A DNA stretch of 45,144 nt. Source: Paracoccaceae bacterium (GTDB lineage Bacteria; Pseudomonadota; Alphaproteobacteria; Rhodobacterales; Rhodobacteraceae). Location of the stretch: positions 1-45,144 of the forward strand of contig JAIOXV010000007.1 of NCBI GenBank assembly GCA_021741465.1. The letters run 5' to 3'. This document shows, one piece after another, positions 1 to 8,031 of the stretch (position 1 is its first letter; every line of letters starts with the position of its first letter). Below the pieces are notes generated by a model. That model was not told the DNA's origin. It made no database searches and was given only the letters and a program-made list of their open reading frames with translations. Both the position numbers and the translations under genes were made by a program.

Positions 1-681
1 CGTGAAGAACGCGGCCCCCACCGGGCCAAGGCCAAGGCCGATGACCGTGGCCCAGCCCAGGCTGTTCTGTGGCCAGACCGTCTCTTCCAACAGCAGATGC
101 GCCGGCACCGAAAACGCCGCCGTCAGCAGGCAGTAAACCACAACCGATTCGCTCGGCACGTTGCCCAAGCGCCGCGACAAGACCGAATAGGCGGTCCAAA
201 CCAAAGCGCACATAAACGCCAACCCAAGGCCCAGGATCGGAATGCTGCCCGCCGACGCATTGCCCCGGTTCATCAAGATCAACCCGGCCCCGGCAAAGGC
301 CACCAGCGCGCCAACCACATGCAGGCCGCGCAGTCTTTCGCCCGGCAACAGGCCCGAAAGCAACACAATCAGCAGCGGCCAAAGATAGGCGATCAAGCCG
401 GTTTCCGCAAAAGGCGCGATGCGAAACGTGGTGAAGTACAACGCATGATAGCCGAAAAGCCCAATCGTACCAAAGGCATAAACCTTCCACGAAACCTGCC
501 GCAGCACCGAAAACCCCGTGCCAAAGCCAATCCAGACCAGCCCGACCGCGCCGCCAATACCAAAGCAAAGCGCGTTCAGAAGAAAGGGCGGCACAGGGGC
601 AGAGGCAATGGTCATCAATGCCAAAAGCGACCACATCAAGATGGCGCTAAAGCCGATCGCCGTCGCCTTTTGCCGTGTCAT
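1..681 (-). CDS. EamA/DMT-family transporter (partial, C-terminus outside window)
   Basis: The reading frame is open on the minus strand from an ATG at 681 to the window edge, giving 227 codons of the N-terminal part. The protein starts MTRQKATAIGFSAILMW and is almost entirely hydrophobic helices with short polar turns (for example a helix ending in LLPGERLRG, then a helix starting LHVVGALVAFAG). This is the pattern of ten-helix drug/metabolite transporters of the EamA family, which are inner-membrane exporters of amino acids or other metabolites. The start resembles the YddG-type aromatic amino acid exporters, but substrate cannot be assigned. The missing part should hold the last three or so helices. 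Family call by pattern; fairly sure of DMT, unsure of substrate. Confidence 0.8.
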   Translation of the reverse strand, partial: MTRQKATAIGFSAILMWSLLALMTIASAPVPPFLLNALCFGIGGAVGLVWIGFGTGFSVLRQVSWKVYAFGTIGLFGYHALYFTTFRIAPFAETGLIAYLWPLLIVLLSGLLPGERLRGLHVVGALVAFAGAGLILMNRGNASAGSIPILGLGLAFMCALVWTAYSVLSRRLGNVPSESVVVYCLLTAAFSVPAHLLLEETVWPQNSLGWATVIGLGLGPVGAAFFT

Positions 682-851
682 GCGCCCGCCCCACCTGTTT
701 TGCCCAAGCGTTAGCGGCTTGCCTCTGGCTTGCCAAGGCCATGCATTCGGCGGGCAACGGCAATGCTGCAGATGCATAGTCATTTCTTTTGCATCGCAGC
801 ATTTCGCAGGGCATAGTCTGCCTAGGGGAGGGCATCATGAGGAGATGTCCA

Positions 852-992
852 ATGAACGCACAATCCGTTGATTATGAAGCCGTTATTCGCGACGCGCACC
901 GCCTGCGCTCCCGCGCTGTTGTCGAGTTCTGGCGCGCTGTAAAAGAAGCCCTGTCTCTGCACGTGCCAAGACTTTTTCGGGCAGAATACTAA
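852..992 (+). CDS. small basic hypothetical protein, 46 aa
   Basis: A 46-codon ORF begins at an ATG preceded by GAGGAG about seven bases upstream and ends just before a strong hairpin terminator (999-1025), so it has the signals of a real short gene. The product, starting MNAQSVDYEAVIRDAHRLRS, is basic with one probable amphipathic helix and an aromatic tail (FRAEY); it has no signal peptide and no metal motif. The frame continues upstream to 789, but the well-placed ribosome binding site supports the short form. I do not recognise the family; short Arg-rich proteins like this are common and often stress-induced in Rhodobacterales, which is inference only. Confidence 0.55.
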   Translation: MNAQSVDYEAVIRDAHRLRSRAVVEFWRAVKEALSLHVPRLFRAEY

Positions 993-998
993 GATGCG

Positions 999-1025
999 AA
1001 AAGCCCGGCCAAAGGCCGGGCTTTT
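999..1025. terminator. bidirectional intrinsic terminator
   Basis: A perfect 12-bp stem AAAAGCCCGGCC / GGCCGGGCTTTT with an AAA loop lies between the 46-codon gene and the convergent end of phaB. It has T runs on both strands, so it can stop transcription from both sides. Confidence 0.85.
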
Positions 1026-1057
1026 GCAAGACCTGCGGGCAGATTGCCCTTTCTGCG

Positions 1058-1783
1058 TCAGGCGAAATACTGGCCGCCATTGGCCGAGATGGTGGCGCCG
1101 GTAATGAAACCCGCATCATCGGCGGCAAGAAAGACCACGCAACGCGCGATTTCTTCCGGCTCGCCCAGACGGCCCACCGGGATTAGCGGGATGATCCGCT
1201 CATTCAGCACCTTTTCATCAATCGCCCGCACCATTTCAGTGCCGATATAGCCGGGGCAAATGGCGTTCACGGTGATGCCTGCGCGCGCACCTTCTTGTGC
1301 CAGCGCCTTGGTAAACCCAATGTCACCCGACTTGGCCGCCGAATAGTTGGCCTGACCCGCCTGCCCCTTTTGGCCGTTGATCGACGAGATGTTGATAACG
1401 CGGCCAAATTTGCGGTCACGCATGCCCGACCACAGCGGGTTTGTCATGTTGAACAGGCCAGTCAGGTTGGTATCGATCACCTCTTTCCACTGGCCAGGCG
1501 TCATCTTGTGGAACATAGCATCGCGGGTGATGCCCGCATTGTTGACCAGCACATCCACCGGGCCAAGATCGGCCTCGACCTGCTTGATCCCTGCGGTGCA
1601 GGCGTCAAAGTCGGCGACAGACCACTTATAGGTCGGGATCCCGGTTTCCTTGGTGAAGGCAGCGGCGGCCTCATCATTGCCGGCATAGTTGGCGGCCACC
1701 TTGTAGCCCGCCGCTTTCAGCGCCACCGAGATCGCCGCGCCAATACCGCGCGAGCCGCCGGTAACCAATGCTACTCTTGCCAT
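1058..1783 (-). CDS. phaB: acetoacetyl-CoA reductase (PhaB/PhbB)
   Basis: This NADPH-dependent reductase converts acetoacetyl-CoA to (R)-3-hydroxybutyryl-CoA, the monomer for polyhydroxybutyrate; in this group it also supplies the ethylmalonyl-CoA pathway. The 241-aa protein is a classical short-chain dehydrogenase: Rossmann motif GGSRGIG at residues 9-15, NNAG at 81-84, and the catalytic triad Ser134, Tyr147, Lys151. The length matches the family (about 240-246). The ATG is preceded by an excellent GGAGGAGG site. It lies 117 bases downstream of phaA, with a perfect hairpin in the gap. No PHB synthase, phasin or phaR is visible in the window. FabG paralogues are the alternative; pairing with the thiolase favours PhaB. 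Confidence 0.93.
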   Translation of the reverse strand: MARVALVTGGSRGIGAAISVALKAAGYKVAANYAGNDEAAAAFTKETGIPTYKWSVADFDACTAGIKQVEADLGPVDVLVNNAGITRDAMFHKMTPGQWKEVIDTNLTGLFNMTNPLWSGMRDRKFGRVINISSINGQKGQAGQANYSAAKSGDIGFTKALAQEGARAGITVNAICPGYIGTEMVRAIDEKVLNERIIPLIPVGRLGEPEEIARCVVFLAADDAGFITGATISANGGQYFA

Positions 1784-1833
1784 TTATTCCTCCTCCAAGA
1801 GATCATTTGAAATCCTGTTACCGAAATGGAAAG

Positions 1834-1858
1834 GGGCGCGCAACTTTATTGCGCGCCC
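1834..1858 (-). other. intercistronic hairpin between phaA and phaB
   Basis: A perfect 10-bp stem, GGGCGCGCAA / TTGCGCGCCC on the plus strand, with a 5-base loop lies in the 117-base gap between phaA and phaB. In the transcribed direction it is followed only by CCTTTCC, so it is a weak terminator or an RNA-stability element rather than a full stop. Confidence 0.55.
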
Positions 1859-1900
1859 AATTTGCAGTTGCAGCGATGTTTTTCGCTTTTGCAGCGCCGA

Positions 1901-3073
1901 TCAGCGTTCCAGCGTCAGAGCAACGCCCATACCGCCGCCGATGCACAGCGTGGCGAGGCCCTTCTTGGCGCCGCGGCGGCCCATTTCGTGAATCAGCGTG
2001 TTCAGGATCCGGCAGCCCGAAGCGCCGATCGGATGGCCGATGGCAATCGCCCCGCCGTTAACGTTCACAATCGCCGGATCCCAGCCCATATCCTTGTTCA
2101 CCGCGCAAGCCTGCGCTGCGAAGGCTTCGTTCGCTTCGACCAGATCAAGGTCAGAGGCCTTCCAGCCCGCCTTGTCCAGCGCCTTGCGGCTGGCGAAAAT
2201 CGGGCCGACGCCCATGATCGAAGGGTCAAGCCCGGCGGTTGCATAGGAGGCGATCCGCGCCAACACCTTCAGCCCGCGCTTTTCGGCCTCTTTATCGGTC
2301 ATCAGCAGCACCGCCGCGGCGCCATCGTTCAACCCCGAGGCATTGCCCGCCGTCACCGTTCCGGCCTTGTCGAACGCCGGGCGCAACTTTTGCATCGATT
2401 CCAGCGTGGCACCGTGGCGAATGTATTCGTCGGCATCCACCACCACGTCGCCTTTGCGGGTCTTGACGGTGAAGGCGATGATCTCATCCTTGAACTTGCC
2501 GGCCTTTTGCGCCGCTTCGGCCTTGTTCTGACTGGCCAGCGCGAATTCGTCCTGCATCTCGCGCGAAATCTGCCACTGGCTGGCGACGTTTTCGGCAGTG
2601 ATGCCCATGTGATAGCCGTTGAAGGCATCCCACAGACCGTCCTTGATCATCGAATCGATGAAATTCAGGTCGCCCATTTTCTGGCCGGCGCGCAGATGCG
2701 CGACATGGGGCGACAACGACATGCTTTCCTGCCCCCCGGCAACAACGATGCGCGCATCGCCAAGCGTCACGTGCTGAGCGCCCAGCGCAACTGCCCGCAG
2801 ACCCGAGCCGCACACCTGATTGATGCCCCAGGCGCTGCTTTCCTTGGCCAGACCGGCGCGAATCGCGGCCTGACGTGCCGGGTTCTGGCCCTGACCCGCG
2901 GTCAGCACCTGCCCCAGAATGGTTTCTTCAACCTCGGCCTTGTCGATCCCTGCGCGGGCGACGACGCCCTCGATCACCGCGGCACCCAAGTCATGCGCGG
3001 CTGTGGTCGCAAACGCGCCGTTGAAACTGCCGACAGCGGTCCGCCCGGCCGCGACGATCACCACATTGGTCAT
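1901..3073 (-). CDS. phaA: acetyl-CoA C-acetyltransferase (beta-ketothiolase)
   Basis: This biosynthetic thiolase condenses two acetyl-CoA to acetoacetyl-CoA, the first step of PHB synthesis and of the ethylmalonyl-CoA route. The 390-aa product begins [12 protein letters not shown] and carries the family's active residues: nucleophile Cys88 in NQVCGSG, His347 in GHPIGASG and Cys377 in LCIGGGMG, almost the numbering of the Zoogloea ramigera enzyme. The chosen ATG at 3073 has AGGAGGGG just upstream; an open 31-codon extension upstream has no family similarity and was discarded. It is the first gene of a two-gene unit with phaB. Confidence 0.94.
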   Translation of the reverse strand: MTNVVIVAAGRTAVGSFNGAFATTAAHDLGAAVIEGVVARAGIDKAEVEETILGQVLTAGQGQNPARQAAIRAGLAKESSAWGINQVCGSGLRAVALGAQHVTLGDARIVVAGGQESMSLSPHVAHLRAGQKMGDLNFIDSMIKDGLWDAFNGYHMGITAENVASQWQISREMQDEFALASQNKAEAAQKAGKFKDEIIAFTVKTRKGDVVVDADEYIRHGATLESMQKLRPAFDKAGTVTAGNASGLNDGAAAVLLMTDKEAEKRGLKVLARIASYATAGLDPSIMGVGPIFASRKALDKAGWKASDLDLVEANEAFAAQACAVNKDMGWDPAIVNVNGGAIAIGHPIGASGCRILNTLIHEMGRRGAKKGLATLCIGGGMGVALTLER

Positions 3074-3184
3074 GAAGTCCCCTCCTAAAGGCTGGCGGCG
3101 GAAATGCCGCTTTGCAGCAATGGCTAGGCAATGGGGCGCACAAAAGCAAGCATGCTGAGGCGCCAAGGTGACGCAGCGGCAATG

Positions 3185-4027
3185 TTATGCGCGTTTTTCT
3201 ATCCCGATGGGCTGGCCGAAATCGGGTTTCAGGCTGGGCGCGCCGAACAGAAAGCCTTGCAGGCAATCGACCCCCAGATTTTGCAAAAACCGCGCCTCTT
3301 CAGCCGTTTCCACCGCTTCGGCCACAGTGAACATGTGAAAATGCTGGCCAATCGACAAAAGGGCAGCCGTCAGCGCGGCATTGTCGGGGTCACGGTGGAT
3401 ATTGCGGATGAACTGACCGTCGATCTTCAGGATATCAAAGAAGAAGTCCTTGAAATAACGGATGGCGGTATAGCCCGACCCAAAGTCATCCAGCGCGAAT
3501 GCCACCCCTTCGGCCTGCAATTCCTCCATAAAGGCGGTGACCAGTTCCGGCACCAGCATGGCCGAGCTTTCGGTGATCTCAAGGATCAGCCGTTCGCCCA
3601 CGGTCGCCTCTGCAGCAAGCCCCTTGCGGAAGGCGCGCATCCAGCGCGGATAGCCAATAGAGCGCGCCGACATGTTGATCGACAGCCGCATGCTTGGATG
3701 GCGCGCCAAAGTGCCAAGCCCCAATTCCAGCGCGATACAGTCAATCTCGCGGCCAATATCGGTGTCTTCCACCGCGCCGATGAAATCCTTGGCCGGAATC
3801 ACCCGGCCATTCGAATCCAGAACGCGAATCAGCCCTTCGTGGAAGGCCACCCGGTCTGGGTCACGCGCCAGAACCACCGGCTGATAGGCCAGACGCATGC
3901 GGCGCGTGTCGATCGCTTCGCGCACCATGGACATGGTTTCGCGGTCTTGCTTCGAAATCATCACGCCCAAGGGGCTGGCGACCCCTGCGCTTGCGTCGAT
4001 TTTCGGTTTGCGCTGTTCCGGCTGCAT
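3185..4027 (-). CDS. EAL-domain protein (putative c-di-GMP phosphodiesterase)
   Basis: The 280-aa protein is a single EAL domain after a short N-terminal stretch of about 40 residues, with no transmembrane segment and no sensor domain. EAL enzymes hydrolyse cyclic di-GMP to pGpG. The signature is EGL (residues 64-66) instead of EAL, but the metal and catalytic positions look intact: Glu64, Asn118 (SINMS), Glu153 (EITES), Asp180-Asp181 (ALDDFGSGY), Lys201 (LKIDGQ), Glu237 in AEAVE and Gln257 (LQGFLFG). An active enzyme is therefore plausible. I chose the ATG at 4027 because GGGGGA lies just before it; starts at 4039 (ATG) or 4051 (GTG) are possible. It stands alone, convergent with no gene, and divergent from tag. 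Confidence 0.88.
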   Translation of the reverse strand: MQPEQRKPKIDASAGVASPLGVMISKQDRETMSMVREAIDTRRMRLAYQPVVLARDPDRVAFHEGLIRVLDSNGRVIPAKDFIGAVEDTDIGREIDCIALELGLGTLARHPSMRLSINMSARSIGYPRWMRAFRKGLAAEATVGERLILEITESSAMLVPELVTAFMEELQAEGVAFALDDFGSGYTAIRYFKDFFFDILKIDGQFIRNIHRDPDNAALTAALLSIGQHFHMFTVAEAVETAEEARFLQNLGVDCLQGFLFGAPSLKPDFGQPIGIEKRA

Positions 4028-4126
4028 GCTGTCCCCCATCGGCAGCGCCACATTGTCGCCATTCGGGTAAAGACCGGGTAAAAGACGGCTCTTGCCTCAA
4101 ATGCTTGATGTTTTGCCGGAGTTGCC

Positions 4127-4693
4127 ATGACCGATCTTGCGCGCTGCCCCTGGTGCGGAACCGATCCGCTTTATGTGGCCTATCATGACAGCGAATGGGG
4201 CGTTGCCGAACATGATCCGCGCGCGCTGTGGGAATGCCTGATGCTGGAATCGTTTCAGGCCGGGCTCAGCTGGATCACCATCCTGCGCCGGCGTGAAACC
4301 TTTCGCGCGGCCTTCCACGGCTTTGATCCGACCCTCATCGCCACATGGGGCGAGCCCGAGGTACAGCACCTTTTGCAAGACCCCGGGATCATCCGCCACC
4401 GTGGCAAGATCGAGGCAACGATTCGCGGCGCGCAAGCCTATCTGCGGATCGAAGCGCGCGAGGGGTTCGCGCCCTTCGTGTGGAAACACGTTGACCATCG
4501 CCCCATCGTCAATCGTCTGCCCGACATGGGCGCAGCCCAGGCCCAGACACCCGCATCGCAGGCCTTGGCCAAGTCTTTGAAGAGCGAAGGTTTCGCCTTT
4601 TGTGGCCCCACCATCGCCTATGCTTTCATGCAGGCAACCGGCATGGTGAACGACCATCTCGTCAGCTGCCCGCAGCACCCGGATAACCAATGA
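4127..4693 (+). CDS. tag: DNA-3-methyladenine glycosylase I
   Basis: Tag removes 3-methyladenine from alkylated DNA, starting base excision repair in the cytoplasm. The 188-aa product has the usual family length and the zinc-binding pattern: an N-terminal Cys (Cys7 in RCPWCG), His20 within YHDSEWG, and His177 plus Cys181 in the C-terminal DHLVSC segment. The internal ESFQAGLSW motif of the DNA-binding fold is also present. It is a single gene, divergent from the EAL gene with about 100 bases between, and ends in a hairpin terminator shared with rplT on the other strand. No Ada or LexA-type site was obvious upstream. Confidence 0.95.
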   Translation: MTDLARCPWCGTDPLYVAYHDSEWGVAEHDPRALWECLMLESFQAGLSWITILRRRETFRAAFHGFDPTLIATWGEPEVQHLLQDPGIIRHRGKIEATIRGAQAYLRIEAREGFAPFVWKHVDHRPIVNRLPDMGAAQAQTPASQALAKSLKSEGFAFCGPTIAYAFMQATGMVNDHLVSCPQHPDNQ

Positions 4694-4724
4694 AAAAGGC
4701 CCCGCACCAAGGCGGGTCCTTTTT
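4693..4724. terminator. intrinsic terminator between tag and rplT
   Basis: A 13-bp stem with a single mismatch (AAAAAGGCCCCGC against GCGGGTCCTTTTT) and a 6-base loop separates the convergent tag and rplT. A/T runs on both sides let it serve both transcripts; its left arm starts at the tag stop codon. Confidence 0.8.
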
Positions 4725-4741
4725 CATATTCTTGACACAGA

Positions 4742-5104
4742 TCAGGCCAAAGCGGCCTTGGCTTGTGCAGCAATGGCGTTGAACGCCTCGGGCTCATGCA
4801 CGGCCAGATCGGCCAGAACCTTGCGGTCCACCATGATGCCAGCCTTGCTCAGGCCGTCGATCAGGCGCGAGTAGGTCATTTCCAGATCGAACAGACGCAC
4901 GGCGGCGTTGATGCGCTGGATCCACAGGGCGCGGAACTGACGCTTGCGGGCCTTGCGGTCACGCGTGGCGTACTGGTTTGCCTTGTCGACCGCCTGGGTG
5001 GCCGTGCGGAAATTGGTAGAGCGGGCGGCATAATAGCCCGACGCCGCCTTGATCACCTTGCGGTGGCGGGCGTGGGTAACTTTGCCGGATTTAACGCGGG
5101 ACAT
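4742..5104 (-). CDS. rplT: 50S ribosomal protein L20
   Basis: L20 is a basic protein needed early in 50S subunit assembly, binding 23S rRNA. The 120-aa sequence starts [21 protein letters not shown] and contains the family's [13 protein letters not shown] and [18 protein letters not shown] segments; the length is normal. It follows rpmI by 12 bases on the same strand, the standard rpmI-rplT pair. infC, often first in this operon, is not adjacent here, and pheS/pheT do not follow as they do in several relatives: pheT lies 39 kb away at the right end of the window. Confidence 0.97.
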   Translation of the reverse strand: MSRVKSGKVTHARHRKVIKAASGYYAARSTNFRTATQAVDKANQYATRDRKARKRQFRALWIQRINAAVRLFDLEMTYSRLIDGLSKAGIMVDRKVLADLAVHEPEAFNAIAAQAKAALA

Positions 5105-5116
5105 GTCTGGGCCTCC

Positions 5117-5317
5117 TTAGCGGTTATACGGCATGTATTTCTTGACGATCTTCTCATCGCTGTCGCACAGGATCATGGTCCCGGATGCGTCACGAATGAA
5201 TTTCGTCGAGCGTTTGATCATGCCGTGGCGCTTGCCGGCCACACCTGCCTTCACATGGCCATTGGCCGTGAAGGAGAACCGCTTTTTTGCAGCGGATTTG
5301 GTCTTCATCTTGGGCAT
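5117..5317 (-). CDS. rpmI: 50S ribosomal protein L35
   Basis: L35 is a small basic 50S protein. The 66-aa product starting [20 protein letters not shown] has the expected family length and composition. The open frame runs 13 codons further upstream to 5356, but MPKMKTKS is the conserved L35 N-terminus and decides the start. It precedes rplT by 12 bases and follows the small membrane-protein gene by 104 bases, so it probably has its own promoter or leader in that gap as well as read-through from pyk. Confidence 0.96.
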   Translation of the reverse strand: MPKMKTKSAAKKRFSFTANGHVKAGVAGKRHGMIKRSTKFIRDASGTMILCDSDEKIVKKYMPYNR

Positions 5318-5421
5318 TTCCATCTCCATGGTTACAGGCGCGACTCGGCATGCCACGTTGGCCGGCCCCGCAGGGTATTGAAGCCGCTGCTATAGGCGGC
5401 CTTGCTTGCAGGTGCAAGCGA

Positions 5422-5646
5422 TCAGTTCAAAAACCGTCCGATCACCCGGAAAATCACATCGGGCACCTCGGCAAAGGTATAGCCCGATGGTTTCTTGGTA
5501 AGCGCCACCACCAAAAGCACACCGCCAATCAGAATCATGATGGCAGCGGTGCGCGGCGGGCGGTTGTCGGAAAAGGCGGACAGAAGTGTGGGAATGGCCA
5601 AGATGCAGATCGCCAGCCCCATCACAAGCATCAGATCAGTATCCAT
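5422..5646 (-). CDS. small two-helix membrane protein, 74 aa
   Basis: The product begins MDTDLMLVMGLAICILAIPT and has two hydrophobic helices (about residues 5-23 and 36-53) joined by a short polar loop SDNRPPR, with a polar C-terminus. It is likely an inner-membrane protein of unknown function. The ATG at 5646 is chosen because GAGGGG precedes it; an upstream ATG at 5670 is possible. It lies 31 bases downstream of pyk on the same strand, so it is probably cotranscribed with it. I recall similar small proteins beside pyk in other Rhodobacterales but cannot name a family. Confidence 0.75.
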   Translation of the reverse strand: MDTDLMLVMGLAICILAIPTLLSAFSDNRPPRTAAIMILIGGVLLVVALTKKPSGYTFAEVPDVIFRVIGRFLN

Positions 5647-5677
5647 GAACCCCTCACCCTTTACATACAAGGTTCAG

Positions 5678-7123
5678 TTACTCAGGATCGACCCGCGAAA
5701 TCAACCTTTCATCGCACGGGGCCACACGCAGAATGTTCGTTGTGCCCTTGACGTTGAACGGCACGCCCGCTGTCACCACGATCATGTCTTCTTCGGCGGC
5801 AAAACCATCGGCGCGCGCAGCCTTGACCGCGGAAATCACCGCGCCCTTGAAGCGTTCCTGCGGCTCGGTAATCACGCAATGCGCCCCCCAGGTCAGCGCA
5901 AGGCGCCGCGCGGTGGACATCAGCGGTGTCAGCGCAATGATCGGAACGCGGGGACGTTCGCGCGCCACCAGCGAAACCGTCTGGCCAGATTGTGAAAAGC
6001 AGGCGATGGCCTTGATATTCGTTGCTTCGGCAATCTCGCGCGCGGCAGCGACGATCCCGTCTGCGATGGTCTCGCGCCGCACCACGCGGCTTGCCTCGAT
6101 CACCTGCCGATAGGTCGGGTCTTTTTCGACCGAAAGGGCGACATTGTTCATCGTCGTCACGGCTTCGACAGGGTATTTCCCGGCCGCCGATTCCGCCGAA
6201 AGCATGATGGCGTCCGCGCCTTCGTAAATGGCGGTGGCAACGTCAGAGACTTCGGCGCGGGTCGGAACCGGGCTTTCGATCATCGATTCCAGCATTTGGG
6301 TTGCCACGATCACCGGCTTCGCCGCCGCGCGCGCGCCGCGCACCAAGCGCTTTTGGATCGGCGGCACCGAGGTGACCGGCAGTTCCACCCCCAGATCGCC
6401 CCGCGCCACCATGATGCCATCAGACACCTGCAAGATGGCATCATAGGCCTTTACCGCGGCGGGTTTTTCGATCTTGGCCAGAATGGCCGCCCGGCCTCTG
6501 GCCAGTTGGCGGGCCTCGGTCACATCTTCGGGGCGCTGCACGAAAGAAAGCGCCAGCCAGTCCACGCCCAGCTCACAGGCAAATTCAAGGTCGGTCCGGT
6601 CCTTTTCGGACAGGGCGGCCAAGGGCAGCACCACATCAGGCACATTCACGCCCTTGCGGTTCGAGATCGTGCCGCCCACCGTTACCGTGCAATTGGCAAA
6701 ATCCTTGCCGCAGTCATCAACCCGCAGGCCGATCTTGCCATCATTCACCAAAAGGCTGGCGCCGGGTTCAAGGGCCGCGAAAATCTCGGGGTGGGGCAGT
6801 TGCACGCGGCTGGCGTCGCCGGGGGCTGCAGACAGGTCAAGGCGGAATTTCGCGCCTTCTTCCAGATCTTCAGCGTCTTTGGCAAACACACCAACCCGCA
6901 GCTTTGGTCCCTGCAAATCGGCCAGAATGCCGATCGGGCGGCCAAGGTCTTTTTCCACCTGCCGGATGATCTTGTGGCGCGCGCCGATGTCGGCCTGCGT
7001 GCCATGGCTCATGTTCAGGCGGAACACATCAGCTCCGGCCTCGAACAGCGCGCGGATGGTGGCGTAATCACTTGATACCGGGCCGAGGGTGGCAACGATC
7101 TTCACTCTGCGCAGGCGTCTCAT
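5678..7123 (-). CDS. pyk: pyruvate kinase
   Basis: Pyruvate kinase transfers phosphate from phosphoenolpyruvate to ADP in the last step of glycolysis and the Entner-Doudoroff pathway. The 481-aa sequence starts MRRLRRVKIVATLGPVSSD and carries RLNMSHG, the signature IEKPAAV with its catalytic Lys, and MVARGDLGVE; the C-terminal regulatory domain is complete. The ATG at 7123 follows AAGGA; the open extension to 7234 has no similarity. A perfect palindrome GTTAGCGCTAAC lies 79-90 bases upstream of the start (7202-7213), an expected position for transcriptional control of central carbon metabolism. The 74-aa membrane protein, rpmI and rplT follow on the same strand. Confidence 0.97.
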   Translation of the reverse strand: MRRLRRVKIVATLGPVSSDYATIRALFEAGADVFRLNMSHGTQADIGARHKIIRQVEKDLGRPIGILADLQGPKLRVGVFAKDAEDLEEGAKFRLDLSAAPGDASRVQLPHPEIFAALEPGASLLVNDGKIGLRVDDCGKDFANCTVTVGGTISNRKGVNVPDVVLPLAALSEKDRTDLEFACELGVDWLALSFVQRPEDVTEARQLARGRAAILAKIEKPAAVKAYDAILQVSDGIMVARGDLGVELPVTSVPPIQKRLVRGARAAAKPVIVATQMLESMIESPVPTRAEVSDVATAIYEGADAIMLSAESAAGKYPVEAVTTMNNVALSVEKDPTYRQVIEASRVVRRETIADGIVAAAREIAEATNIKAIACFSQSGQTVSLVARERPRVPIIALTPLMSTARRLALTWGAHCVITEPQERFKGAVISAVKAARADGFAAEEDMIVVTAGVPFNVKGTTNILRVAPCDERLISRVDPE

Positions 7124-7201
7124 GGCGGCCTTGTCCTTCCAGTCTTTCAGGGTTGCCCGGTTTATGGCTGAATTCCCTAACCGGAGCAACGGGCGTGCAA
7201 T

Positions 7202-7213
7202 GTTAGCGCTAAC
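7202..7213. promoter_or_regulatory. 12-bp palindromic operator upstream of pyk
   Basis: GTTAGCGCTAAC is a perfect palindrome in the 167-base divergent region between pyk and the N-formylglutamate amidohydrolase gene. Its central CG with flanking TTAG/CTAA is typical of LacI-family operators. From memory it matches the motif of CceR, the R. sphaeroides regulator of central carbon metabolism, whose targets include pyruvate kinase; that identification is inference. Confidence 0.6.
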
Positions 7214-7290
7214 TTTTTCGCATCCCTGTTGCAAAAACTTTGATTTTCCTGCCTGTGGCTAAGGCAAATCGATGAAAACAGGGGACAGCC

Positions 7291-8031
7291 GTGCCGGATG
7301 CCTTTCAAATCGTTGGTGAAAACCGCCCCGGCAGGTGGCTGGTAACCTGCGATCACGCGTCAAACCGGGTGCCGGATTGGGTGGCGGGGGGCGATCTGGG
7401 CATCACAGCGCAAGACATGGCCCGCCATATCGCCTGGGATGTGGGCGCGGCGGGGCTGACATTAGCGCTGGCAGAGGCGCTGCAAAGCCCGGCGATCCTG
7501 TCCGATTTCAGCCGCCTGGTGATCGACCCGAACCGGGGCGAGGATGACCCGACCCTGGTGATGAAGCTGTATGACGGCACGATCATTCCGGCAAACCGCC
7601 ATATTGATGCAGTGGGCATCCAAGAGCGGCTGGACCGGCTGTATCGTCCCTATCACACCGCCTATGCCGCAGTGGCCGCCCGCCAGCCCGACACGGTTAT
7701 CGTGGCCATCCATTCCTTTACCCCCTGCCTGAAAGGCCGCCCACCCCGGCCCTGGCATGTGGGGGTGCTGCATTCCCATCTGGATAATCGGCTGTCACAG
7801 GCGCTGATCACGCGCCTGTCGCAGGAAGCCGACCTGTGCATCGGCGACAACGAACCCTATGCCGGCCACCTGCCCGGCGACGCCATTGACCGCCACGCCT
7901 TGGCGATGGGGCGGCACAACACACTGATCGAGCTGCGCAACGATCTGATCGGCACCGAGGCCGACCAGAAAGCCTGGGCCAAGCGGCTGGCCCCGCTTTT
8001 GGTGCAGGCCCTTGGCGATGTGGCGGGTTAA
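7291..8031 (+). CDS. N-formylglutamate amidohydrolase family protein
   Basis: The 246-aa protein belongs by pattern to the N-formylglutamate amidohydrolase family (PF05013), hydrolases that release formate from N-formyl-L-glutamate in histidine breakdown or act on related amides. Visible family motifs are VTCDHASNRVP (about residues 18-28), DFSRLVIDPNR, IHSFTP and the C-terminal IELRNDL. The start is GTG at 7291 after AGGGGA. It is a single gene, divergent from pyk, with no hut genes around it, so a histidine-pathway role is not supported by context. Formate release would fit loosely with the formate dehydrogenase operon 14 kb away, but that is speculation. Confidence 0.85.
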   Translation: MPDAFQIVGENRPGRWLVTCDHASNRVPDWVAGGDLGITAQDMARHIAWDVGAAGLTLALAEALQSPAILSDFSRLVIDPNRGEDDPTLVMKLYDGTIIPANRHIDAVGIQERLDRLYRPYHTAYAAVAARQPDTVIVAIHSFTPCLKGRPPRPWHVGVLHSHLDNRLSQALITRLSQEADLCIGDNEPYAGHLPGDAIDRHALAMGRHNTLIELRNDLIGTEADQKAWAKRLAPLLVQALGDVAG

